Origin: Bradyrhizobium neotropicale
GTDB lineage: Bacteria > Pseudomonadota > Alphaproteobacteria > Rhizobiales > Xanthobacteraceae
Direction: 5' to 3'
DNA length: 64,000 nt
Assembly: GCF_001641695.1 (NCBI RefSeq)
Contig: NZ_LSEF01000052.1
Span: 76,498 to 140,497, forward strand
The position numbers and the translations under genes were made by a program. Every line of letters starts with the position of its first letter. The stretch's first letter is position 1. Under the pieces are notes generated by a model that did no database searches, had not been told where the DNA came from, and saw nothing but the letters and a program-made list of their open reading frames with translations. Below are positions 51,901 to 59,322 of the stretch, piece by piece.

Positions 51901-53903
51901 CGCCGATGACCATGACGGGGCTGGCGCCGCCGACGGTTTCATTCGCCGCCGGTAGCAGTGGGGCCGCATCGGGCCTCACTGCGGCAAATCACCTGACCCT
52001 GGCCGGAAGCGCCCAAGCCGGCGTCACCGTGGAAATTTTCGACCAGGCAACCTTGATTGGAACCGCGATCGCCGATGCAACTGGCGCCTGGTCGTTTGCG
52101 ACGGCAACGCTGGCCGACGGCGGCCACGTGTTCACCGCCAAGGCCGCTGATGCCGTCGGCGATCTCAGCGCCGTATCGGCGGCGTTGAGCGTGACAGTCG
52201 ACACGCAGCCGCCCACGGCGCCAAATTTCATCTCGGCCACGCTTGCATCCGGGAGCATCATCACCGCTTCCGGCGCAGCAGAAGCCGGAAGCACCGTCAA
52301 ATTGTACGACGGCGCGGTGCTGCTGGGCACCGTGGTAGCGGCATCCAACGGTACGTGGAGCGTCAATACCGGCGCGCTTGCCACAGGTCCGCATAAGCTC
52401 TCCGCGACCGCGACGGACGCGGTTGGCAATCAAAGCGCATCCTCCAATGTCCTCGCGGCGGTGGTCGGCGCCACGGTTGAGGCGATCGGCACGACGTCCT
52501 TCACCAAGGTTGGAACCAGCTTTTACATGTCGAATGCCGACGCTGCGGTCCTGCTGAAGTATAGCGGCGTGGCGGTCACGGCGGGGCAGTTTGGAACATG
52601 GTCGCCCGTGGCCGCGGAGGCGACCTCAAGCGGCTATGACGTGGCCTGGAAGGATTCCGTTACCGGAAATTACTCGGTTTGGGCCACTGACAGCAACGGC
52701 AACTTTGCGTCCAAAATCCTGAACAACGTGTCGGCCACCAGTTCGTCATTTGAATCGATCGAAACTGTTTTCCACCAGGACCTGAATCGCGATGGTGTGA
52801 TCGGTGTGCCACCGGTCACCTCGACCACATCAAACACGACATCAACGGCGACATCGATCGAAGCGTCCGGCTCGACCAGTCTGGATAAACTCGGCAACAC
52901 CTACTTGCTCGACTCGATTGGTGGCAGTCGGGGACCGTCGTTGAAGTACGCTGGTGCCGCCGTCGTTGCTGGACAGTTCGGCTCCTGGTCGCCAATCGGC
53001 GCGGAAGCGACGTCAGGAGGCTATGACGTAGCTTGGAAGGATTCGGTCTCCGGCCAGTACTCCGTCTGGAGCGCCGACAGCAACGGGAACTTCACCTCCA
53101 AGATTCTGAACAGTGTCTCCGGAGCCGACGCGTCACTCAAGTCGATTGAGACCGTCTTCCACCAGGACCTCAACGGCGACGGCGTGATCAACACACCATC
53201 CACCGTCCTCGATATTTCGGGACAGGTCGTCCTGGCCTTGGGCAATATGAGCCAGTCAGTCACGATCGAGGCCGGGGCCAAGCTCGAATTGACCGGCGCC
53301 GTTTCCGGGTCGATCACCTTCAATGCTGCAACTGGAACGCTGGTGCTCGATCATTCATCCCAGTTCGCGGGAAAGCTGATCCATCTGAGCGGCGACGGAA
53401 CAACGTCCAACTCGAACCAGATCGACCTGAAGGATATTGCCTTCGGATCCGGAACGTCGGCCTCCTATTCGGGTAACACATCCGGAGGCGTGCTGACCGT
53501 GGTCGATGCTCAAAACAACGCGGCGCATCTGTCGCTGGTCGGCGACTACACTCACTCGACGTTCAATCTTTCCAGCGACGGAAGCGGCGGCACGTTGGTC
53601 ATCGATCCTCCCAAGGATGGGTTTGATTTCAACTCAGCTACACCGCAGCCGATGCCGCCTGCACTGGCTCCGATGTCCGTGCGGCTGGCCGGCGACGGCT
53701 TTGCCTTCGATCACGCCAATTCATCGGCAGGCGCAACCCATCCAGGCCTTGAGACCTACAATCACCAGGTGGGTCCGGCAGTACCGCTGCACGACAGCCT
53801 CCAAACAACATTGCCACCGACTGACCATCCCCAGCTACTCCACTTTGCGACACCGGTGGATGCTCACCTTGCGGAGTTTTACAACTTCATGCTTCACCAA
53901 TAG
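48921..53903 (+). CDS. Giant type I-secreted RTX protein with GH16 domain
   Basis: A 1660-residue secreted mosaic without a Sec signal. Order (residues): RTX calcium-binding repeats 10-50 and 150-320 (GGAGDDTYF, GGKGNDVLNGGAG); GH16 domain ~328-575 with catalytic Glu467-Leu-Asp469-Val-Leu-Glu472; RTX repeats ~590-780 and ~800-990; two Ig-like repeats ~1005-1185; two tandem ~115-residue Trp-containing repeats ~1186-1425 (GQFGTWSPVAAEATSSGYDVAWKD is the core, split here as GQFGTWSP and GYDVAWKDS); a beta-solenoid-like segment ~1430-1555; polar tail. It resembles rhizobial EPS depolymerases ExsH and PlyB. ATG 48921 has AGGAGA nine bases upstream. It likely trims EPS outside the cell; the type I secretion genes are not in the window. 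Confidence 0.93.
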   Translation: MTTNQTYASIIVGTSGSDILFGATGNDLLTGGAGSDIFAISKGYGSDTISDFQAGAGGDVLRVQNYGFATFATFVAAARQVGADTVVTLSSTEILTLQNLTLSSLVASNVVLDNPLQGSAPPNTAALTVQAGGTLIGSAMNDSLQALGTGVTLIGGAGDDTYFMYDHNTKVVEQAGQGIDTINDGMIDGYSLVNASNVENLILGGNYASPATGNDLDNIIIGNSGNNIIDGGKGNDVLNGGAGIDTFVIAVGNGNDVITDFKTGAGGDILQLNGTGFHTLADVTAAMKQVGTDTVLTLSSGENIRLNNTKVGDFTTANVNIVTPRADMVQTFNDDFNTLSAGQDPHLTWRTSYAWSGATSYSLAGEQQVYVDPSFSGLPGSQAASAPLGLDPFSIQNGHLVITAQPLPASDAAYVGNHQFSSGMISSQNSFAQTYGYFQMTATLSGTPGAWPAFWMLPTNTHGLATELDVLEALGTHPDQSHWGLRSSTTPDQGNWANTANLTAGEHTFAVEWTPYTLTYFVDGAEVGQVATPSDMNTAMYMIANLAMGGSWAGNAAPDATATVSINSIAAYQLPEYSLANYTLLASGTPINTITGTASADTLTGTSGNDLIDGAGGADTLSGGAGDDTYIVSDPNAKVVEGYGGGIDTIKSSVTYKLPDYVENLTLTGSPAINATGNSQSNIIIGNNAANIITGGLGNDVMTGGGGADTFVINAGDGSDIITDFTPGSAAGHDVVQLNGFAFTSFSDIQGAMTQVGNDVYLALTNQDTLVFRNTTIASFTSNDFQLPVSLPVGGLITSWINGSASSHMVYGTSANDKITAYNTDDTMVGWTGDDTYVVNNANQKIIENPGGGIDSAEAWTSYTLPDNVENLTLMMGGLTGTGNQLANRIVGSSGDDVLNGGGGNDWISGGAGNDTFVYTPVSGNVTIADFHVLTTNSSEHDELLLKGYDASAYLTSVGDVWTVHYARGSDTLNLVGVTQMTSSDFAFVTDWNTPMTMTGLAPPTVSFAAGSSGAASGLTAANHLTLAGSAQAGVTVEIFDQATLIGTAIADATGAWSFATATLADGGHVFTAKAADAVGDLSAVSAALSVTVDTQPPTAPNFISATLASGSIITASGAAEAGSTVKLYDGAVLLGTVVAASNGTWSVNTGALATGPHKLSATATDAVGNQSASSNVLAAVVGATVEAIGTTSFTKVGTSFYMSNADAAVLLKYSGVAVTAGQFGTWSPVAAEATSSGYDVAWKDSVTGNYSVWATDSNGNFASKILNNVSATSSSFESIETVFHQDLNRDGVIGVPPVTSTTSNTTSTATSIEASGSTSLDKLGNTYLLDSIGGSRGPSLKYAGAAVVAGQFGSWSPIGAEATSGGYDVAWKDSVSGQYSVWSADSNGNFTSKILNSVSGADASLKSIETVFHQDLNGDGVINTPSTVLDISGQVVLALGNMSQSVTIEAGAKLELTGAVSGSITFNAATGTLVLDHSSQFAGKLIHLSGDGTTSNSNQIDLKDIAFGSGTSASYSGNTSGGVLTVVDAQNNAAHLSLVGDYTHSTFNLSSDGSGGTLVIDPPKDGFDFNSATPQPMPPALAPMSVRLAGDGFAFDHANSSAGATHPGLETYNHQVGPAVPLHDSLQTTLPPTDHPQLLHFATPVDAHLAEFYNFMLHQ

Positions 53904-53917
53904 CGCTCGGAAGCGCA

Positions 53918-53941
53918 CCTACCGCCACCGACCCCGGTAGG
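53918..53941. terminator. Hairpin after the RTX/GH16 gene
   Basis: CCTACCG (53918-53924) and CGGTAGG (53935-53941) pair around a ten-base loop, 14 bases past the stop of the RTX gene and 50 bases before the stop of the opposing small gene. Candidate terminator for either direction; no T-run. Confidence 0.45.
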
Positions 53942-53990
53942 AAGCTGCACGTCGCCGCGAATGCACGGACGAAAAGCGGCGGCGTCTCTT

Positions 53991-54227
53991 TCACCGATTG
54001 GTCCGGTTGCTGTTCAGGTTGGGGTTGACCGATACAGCCGGAGGCACACCCTGGCCGATGGGATTTTGGAAGGGATGGTTGCTCGGCCGGGTTGCTACGG
54101 GACTACGCGAACCCGTCGTGACATTCTGTGAGCGGTTCTGAACACCCTGATGTTGCTGCGTGCCTTGCGCAAGTGCTGGCGTTGCCACAGCGAGCGGAGC
54201 AATCAGCAGGAGTCTGAGCGTTAGCAT
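53991..54227 (-). CDS. Small secreted Asn/Gln/Pro-rich protein
   Basis: A 78-residue protein: a Sec signal (MLTLRLLLIAPLAVATPALA, cleavage near residue 20) followed by a short, low-complexity mature part rich in Gln, Asn, Ser and Pro (TQQHQGVQNRSQNV, NPNLNSNRTNR). ATG 54227 is well supported by GGAG seven bases upstream; the frame to 54269 adds an unlikely leader. No known family. Convergent with the RTX gene. Confidence 0.6.
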   Translation of the reverse strand: MLTLRLLLIAPLAVATPALAQGTQQHQGVQNRSQNVTTGSRSPVATRPSNHPFQNPIGQGVPPAVSVNPNLNSNRTNR

Positions 54228-54513
54228 CGGAGATCTCCATCTGCCGAACCCGAGGCAGTCAAATGACAAGTCTGTTCATCTCAATTGGTTTCCCCAGCTT
54301 CGAGGGGCAAGGTTTCCTGCAGTCGGAGTAAACCGTGTCGATGGTTCAACAATCCGCTCTTTTGCTGCGCCGCTGACTGCACAAATCGCGATGGGATCGA
54401 CTTGCGGCCCGGAACATGATCTTTCGTTCGGATCAATATCCGCTAAGATCATCGAAGCATTGACGGGGAAAGATGGCGCGCTCAATCGAGCGGTATCAGC
54501 ACGGAAGGGTGTC

Positions 54514-54780
54514 ATGTTCGCCAACTGGAAGTTTACGTGCGTGCTGGTCGTGCTTATTTGCACGCTGTTTGGCGTGTTGCCGGATCGAGCGACGGCAATT
54601 ACCGCGGAACTCGCCAGAAAATGCAGTGCTTTGACTGCAAAGCAATTCCCTCCACGCGAGCCCGGAAATCCGGCCGCGGGAAGCGCCAAGGGATCGGGAA
54701 GTGATCAGCGCGCTTTTTACAGCAAGTGCGTCGCGAATGACGGCAAGATCGACAATGAGGCCAAGTCATCTGCCAAGTGA
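54514..54780 (+). CDS. Small secreted protein with repeat-encoded C-terminus
   Basis: An 88-residue protein with a Sec signal (FTCVLVVLICTLFGVLPDRATA, cleavage near 29). The mature part is helical and basic, with two cysteines (ARKCSAL and YSKCVAN). GGAAGG lies five bases before ATG 54514; the frame is open to 54160 but has no sense upstream. Its last codons and stop lie within a degenerate 12-base tandem repeat (54760-54813). Function unknown. Confidence 0.6.
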   Translation: MFANWKFTCVLVVLICTLFGVLPDRATAITAELARKCSALTAKQFPPREPGNPAAGSAKGSGSDQRAFYSKCVANDGKIDNEAKSSAK

Positions 54781-54813
54781 TCTGACAAGTGTGATCTGAC
54801 AGGTGATCTGACC
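54760..54813. repeat. Degenerate 12-base tandem repeat across a stop codon
   Basis: Units: GCCAAGTCATCT (54760-54771), GCCAAGTGATCT (54772-54783), GACAAGTGTGATCT (54784-54797, two bases longer), GACAGGTGATCT (54798-54809), then GACC. The TGA stop of the gene at 54514-54780 lies in the second unit, created where the unit reads AGTGAT instead of AGTCAT. Confidence 0.85.
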
Positions 54814-55051
54814 AACGTGACCCTCGGAAACGCGGCTCAAACAGACAGGCCGATTGTCTGGCCCAAAAATCCCGGCCGGTTCCCTGATCTGGGCCGCTGT
54901 TTACGAAACGGTTAAAAGTGCGCGGGAACCATGGATCATCCGCATCGCGCACGCTCGTCAGCAGGCTCAGAGCTGGCGCGAATTGAGGCAAGTCGCAATG
55001 CAGGCTACTGCCACGCGACGAAATCCTCGGCTATCGCGGCCAACGATTCGG

Positions 55052-55342
55052 CTAAAACGCGGCTCGTGTTTCAGGCAGCGGTGGAGATGCTTCCGACTGC
55101 ACACTGTCGATCACCGAGAGGTTTTCGATGAGCAGATATGTCAGCAGGCTGCCGAAATAAAGGAGCTGCATGACGACCGCGCTGATGACGAAGGCCATCA
55201 CGCCAGTGGCGAAGCCATACCCAAGGCCCAGATACCATGCTGGAACCACAATCAGAGCTGTCGCTGGAATAAGCGCGTATGCACGAATAAAACGTCCCAA
55301 AAAAAGACCTGCCGCGCCGCTTGCTATCATCAGCAAGATCAA
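55052..55342 (-). CDS. Small integral membrane protein
   Basis: A 96-residue protein with three hydrophobic segments: MILLMIASGAAGLFLG, ALIPATALIVVPAWYLG, and VMAFVISAVVMQLLYFGSL. The start is a TTG at 55342 with a strong AAGGAG nine bases upstream; the first internal ATG (55330) is too far from it. Similar short membrane proteins of unknown function are common in Bradyrhizobium. It may be related to the partial gene at the left edge. Confidence 0.65.
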   Translation of the reverse strand: MILLMIASGAAGLFLGRFIRAYALIPATALIVVPAWYLGLGYGFATGVMAFVISAVVMQLLYFGSLLTYLLIENLSVIDSVQSEASPPLPETRAAF

Positions 55343-55763
55343 GATCCGTTACTCCTTGCGTTGGCGACTTCTCGGACCACGGACGTCACCGCATTTCCAC
55401 CACACAACTGCTAGAAAGATATCACTTTCTGGCTGAGCCGGCTAGCCGATCGGTAAGCTGGCTGGCTTCGTTCGGCGGACAGCGGAGTTGTTTCCCAATA
55501 CATCCTCAACCGTCTACTAACTTCATCCTGCGGACTGCAGCCACATTAGAGTGCATTTTTTGCGCGAGGCCGTGGGCGGAGGGCACGGGATCCGTTCGGT
55601 TCCATTCCTGTCCGCCATCCCGGAACGATACGCAGCGATGTGATCAGATCAGCCGGCCCACTGGGCGGACGCAGCACGCGCCGGAAGTAATCGGCGCAAC
55701 CGCATCACATCGTAGGAAGCATTGACGCTTTTCAACTATGAGACGCGGTTCGGGCCAGAAGAT
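55343..55763. other. Gene-free stretch
   Basis: About 420 bases between the small membrane protein and the glycosyltransferase stub. Short open frames show no domain or start signal. I see no repeat of note. Confidence 0.4.
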
Positions 55764-56099
55764 TTATCCGCAAAGCATTTTTTGGACACAAAAATATGAC
55801 GATCGAAAATTGCGGCGCTCCTTTGGTACGATGTCCGGCCTCAGCCGACGCACCTCTGCGACGGTCTGGCGCGCCAGCCGGAAGAAGCTCGTGAAGTTTC
55901 TGCCGGTGCGTTCGAACGGCGAGATGTGCCTGTCGTCGATCTCGACGAGCTCGCTGCGGTGGAGGGCCGGAACGACGTAGTGAACTTGCCTGAAAGTCGT
56001 GCGCTGGAGCGCGTGGAGCTCATTGAAGTAGGTCGCGATACCGCCACGAATGGTCTCGGCAGCATGCAATATCGTCAATGGTAACTGCGTTTCCGCCAT
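55764..56099 (-). pseudogene. N-terminal stub of a family 4 glycosyltransferase
   Basis: About 111 codons opening MAETQLPLTILHAAETI, then RGGIATYFNELHAL and QVHYVVPALHRSEL, with VAEVRRLRPDIV near residue 90. This is the start of a GT4 (glycosyl transferase group 1), which normally continues about 280 residues more with the donor-binding domain. After RPDIV the frame reads into unrelated sequence (PKERRNFRSSYF) and stops. With no C-terminal half downstream, it is a truncated, non-functional remnant. Confidence 0.75.
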
Positions 56100-56977
56100 G
56101 ATCAAAGTAGATGCGTGTGTGAACGACGATGAGTCAATCGAACGCTCTGAAAAAAATTGAAGCGATCGCACGGAATGGGCCTCTGAGGGTCACTTTTTCG
56201 CCGCGAGGAGTAGACATAGAGAAGGAAGAGGTGTGGCAGGAAGTCAGCGGGCCGCTCCGCTCATCCGAAGCGGCTAAGGCGAAGAAAGTGGCGGTCCGAT
56301 GTGGCGGACCGGAGTCCATCTTATCTCGCCGCTGCACCTGGCCTTGCGTTTCGAAGCTTCCCGAAACTAGTCATCGCCGAAAGCTGTCGTGACTTTGCGG
56401 ATTGAGGCGTTGATCTGTTTGCGCAGGTCAGTCTCATCTACTCGCTGCTCCGAAGCCCGGCTCGATTCTCACTGGATATCGAAGTCGCGGGGTTTTGGCT
56501 CCAGGCGGATGCCGCAAATCCTGGAATGCACAAGCGACTGCTTGGCGATTGTCGCGGCCTTGTTGCATGTTTGTTTGTCGAATGGAAGCGTCAAGACATC
56601 CGACGCATCCCGTGCGTCATGGTTCCGTTCCTTTGCGATATAACGTGGCGACATCGAGACGCGTCGAACCAACGCGCGAGCGTTTTCAATTCGCATGCTG
56701 CTCCTTGCGTGCGATCGCTCGGCGCATTTGCGACCGGCGTCAGCTCGGACGATGTTGGACCGGCGAGTTCGCCGGAGCTGTGGCTCGCAACGGATGACGA
56801 GCCGGACCGTCTCGTCCGGCGGACGTTCTGCCGCTTGCGTCATCCTGTCCAGGGTTGACCGGAACGGACGATATGTTCCAAGAAAGGCCGCCTGCGTGCG
56901 GAATCCGCCTTGCCGGGACGGTCGGTCCGGGCCCTATATTCGCCGGACTTTTTGAAGGAATTGTGAGGCTTCAGGCC
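56100..56977. other. Decayed gene-free region
   Basis: Nearly 880 bases between the glycosyltransferase stub and the gmd/fcl scar without any supportable gene. Frames on both strands are short and domain-free. Flanked by two gene remnants, it probably represents eroded polysaccharide genes. Confidence 0.45.
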
Positions 56978-57394
56978 ATGCGTGAGCGGATCGCTCTGAT
57001 CACCGGCGTGACCGGCCAGGACGGTGCCTATTTCGCCGAGCACCTGTTGTCGCTCGGCGATGTCGTGCATGACATCAAGCGGCGCTCGTCGTCGTTCAAC
57101 ACTGCGCGCGTCGATCATCTGTATCAGGACCCGCATGTCGGCAACGTGCCGTTCCTGATGCATTACGGCGACATGGCCGACTCGACCAATCTGATCCGCC
57201 TGGTGCAGCAGATCCGGCCGACCGAGATCTACAATCTCGCCGCCCAGAGCCACGTCGCCGTCAGCTTCGAGAGCCCCGAATACAACGTCAACCGTCTCGA
57301 AAGGCTTGGATGGCGCGCGACGATCTCGCTCGAGGACGGTTTGAAGCGAGCCTATGAGGCCTACATGTCGAGCCATCCAATCGCCACCCAATAG
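56978..57394 (+). pseudogene. In-frame gmd'-'fcl deletion scar
   Basis: A 138-codon open frame made of two gene ends. Residues 1-103 are the N-terminus of GDP-mannose 4,6-dehydratase: [38 protein letters not shown] cut short here, [19 protein letters not shown]. Residues 104-138 match the C-terminus of GDP-L-fucose synthase: [19 protein letters not shown]. Gmd normally has ~350-370 residues and fucose synthase ~310-320; the two genes usually adjoin. One deletion of about 1.7 kb joining them in frame near 57284 explains this. The catalytic Tyr-Lys of both enzymes is lost, so no dehydratase or synthase activity is expected. Confidence 0.85.
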
Positions 57395-57425
57395 TTCACC
57401 GACGCTGTTTCGGAAACTGCGACCC

Positions 57426-58313
57426 ATGACCGACGACACTCACGTGATCCAAAGTGGAGGCCTCACCGCGACCATCAAGGCGCATGGCGCCGAGCTGTGC
57501 TCGCTCAGGGATGAAGACGGCGTCGAGTTCATCTGGCAGGCGGGGCCGGCCTGGCCGCGCCATGCGCCGCTGTTGTTTCCGATCGTCGGACGCCTCGCCA
57601 ATGACGAGTTGCGGCACGGGGGCAAGACCTACCGTATGACCCAGCACGGCTTTGCGCGCGACCAGCGCTTTGCGTGGGCCGAGCGCGGCGAGAGCCGCTG
57701 CGCGCTGGTGCTCGATGACAGCGAGGCGACGCGTGCGTTCTATCCGTTCGCGTTCCGCCTGATCGCGACCTATGTCCTCGACGCCGCGGGTGTCGAAATC
57801 GCGCTCAGGATCATCAACACCGGCGACGAAACATTGCCGGCTTCGCTCGGCGGTCATCCGGCTTTCAACTGGCCGCTCCGCCCCGGAGTGCCCAAAGAGA
57901 GCTACGCGCTGACTTTCGCAGAGGCGGAGCCGTTTCCGATCCGGCGTCTCGACGGCGGGCTGTTGCGTGCGGCAACCGAGCACAATCCGATCAAGGGAAG
58001 AGTGCTCGATCTGTCCGAAGCGCTGTTCGCCGATGACGCAATCATCTTTGACCGGATCAACAGCACGTCGGTCCGTTATGCGGCCGGGCCGGGCGCATCT
58101 CGCGGACCATGGCTCGCGATGTCCTGGTCCGGCTTTCGCGAGCTCGGCGTCTGGTCAAAGCCGTCGGGCGCGCCGTTCCTCTGCATCGAGCCCTGGCACG
58201 GCTATGCCAGTCCTTCGGGCTTCGACGGCGAATTCAGCGACAAGCCGGGCTTGATGCACATCGCGCCGGGCGCGGAAGAGCTGCTGTCGTTCCGTATCCA
58301 GGTCGGAACGTAG
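57426..58313 (+). CDS. Aldose 1-epimerase family protein (LacX-like)
   Basis: A 295-residue galactose-mutarotase-like protein. Seen are FIWQAGPAWPRHAPLLFPIVGRL, MTQHGFARDQ (the conserved H-G-F/L), LGGHPAFNWPL with the conserved His near residue 145, and FLCIEPWHGYAS with the catalytic-type Glu near 255. It should speed interconversion of sugar anomers or bind a hexose-6-phosphate. ATG 57426 is chosen because the family begins near this point; it follows the gmd/fcl scar by 31 bases. It seems a housekeeping gene rather than part of the EPS locus. Confidence 0.88.
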   Translation: MTDDTHVIQSGGLTATIKAHGAELCSLRDEDGVEFIWQAGPAWPRHAPLLFPIVGRLANDELRHGGKTYRMTQHGFARDQRFAWAERGESRCALVLDDSEATRAFYPFAFRLIATYVLDAAGVEIALRIINTGDETLPASLGGHPAFNWPLRPGVPKESYALTFAEAEPFPIRRLDGGLLRAATEHNPIKGRVLDLSEALFADDAIIFDRINSTSVRYAAGPGASRGPWLAMSWSGFRELGVWSKPSGAPFLCIEPWHGYASPSGFDGEFSDKPGLMHIAPGAEELLSFRIQVGT

Positions 58314-58549
58314 CATCGCGGCCTGTGCTGAAGGTGACGGACGATGATGCGCTCAATGAGAAATGTGGGGTCGTTCACACTTGGTGCGTCGATATCGTGG
58401 TCAATATTGTTTGCGCGTCGCAATACGCCTAGTATCGCGGCAGGCTATTTCGGGGGCTCGAATATATTGTGAATGTGCGTTCACATGGCGGCGCGCCACG
58501 CGGCGAGCTGAATCTCCAGTCGGGATTGCCTGCACACGGGACACCTATC

Positions 58550-59281
58550 GTGGCTGATTCCGCAGTTCAGGACGTGCGCACCGCTGGCCGCGAGAGGCTG
58601 GTCGTCGTGGAGGACGATCCGGTGACGCGGACGATGCTGGTCGGCTATTTCAGCGACCACAATTTCGATGTCGTCGGCGCCGGCTCGTGCGCGGAATGCC
58701 GTCAGGCCCTGCGGGTCCGCACCGATCTCGTCTTCCTCGATGTGCAATTGCCGGACGGCGACGGTTTCGAGCTCGCCAAGGAAATCCAGGCCATCAGCAA
58801 TGCCGGCATCATCTTCGTGACCCGCCGCGACACCGACGTCGATCGCATCCTCGGCCTCGAGATCGCAGGCGACCACTACGTCACCAAGCCGATCAATTTG
58901 CGCGACCTGCTCGCGCGTGCGCGCAGCGTGCTGCGGCGGCGCTCGATCGACCGCAAGGCCGCGCGCAACCACAATTCAATCGCCTTCGGCGACTGGATCA
59001 TCGACCTGACGCGGCGCGAACTGCTCGGCAGCGACGGCAAGCCGGTGGCATTGACACGCGCCGAATTCGACCTGCTTGCGGCCCTCGTCGGCGCCGACGG
59101 CCGCCCGCTCAGCCGCGACTATCTGATCGAGGTGGTCAGCAACCGCCAGGCCGACGTCGACATCCGCACCGTCGACGCGCTGGTGGCGCGACTGCGCCGC
59201 AAGCTCGTCGGCAGCGGCACGCCGGTCATCGCGACCGTCACCGGCGTCGGCTACAAGCTCGCACTCAGCGAACGTCTCTAG
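58550..59281 (+). CDS. OmpR/PhoB-family response regulator
   Basis: A 243-residue two-component regulator. The receiver domain (about 13-125) has LVVVEDDPVTRTML, the phosphoacceptor Asp64 in LVFLDVQLPDGDGF, and TKPINLRDLLAR. The DNA-binding winged helix (about 145-240) includes LTRAEFDLLAALV, DYLIEVVSNR and VDALVARLRRKL. GTG 58550 with GGGA upstream is favoured; the frame extends to GTG 58469. It is TorR/ArcA-like by motif. No histidine kinase gene is adjacent, so partner and targets are unknown. Confidence 0.9.
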   Translation: MADSAVQDVRTAGRERLVVVEDDPVTRTMLVGYFSDHNFDVVGAGSCAECRQALRVRTDLVFLDVQLPDGDGFELAKEIQAISNAGIIFVTRRDTDVDRILGLEIAGDHYVTKPINLRDLLARARSVLRRRSIDRKAARNHNSIAFGDWIIDLTRRELLGSDGKPVALTRAEFDLLAALVGADGRPLSRDYLIEVVSNRQADVDIRTVDALVARLRRKLVGSGTPVIATVTGVGYKLALSERL

Positions 59282-59322
59282 CGCCATTCATCGCGCGATC
59301 GCGCGCCACGTTCGCCTCGCAA

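Noticed and set aside
56978..57394. Possible functional short Gmd or bifunctional Gmd-fucose synthase
   Set aside because: Both catalytic centres and the substrate-binding regions are missing; only the first ~103 and last ~35 residues of the two enzymes remain.
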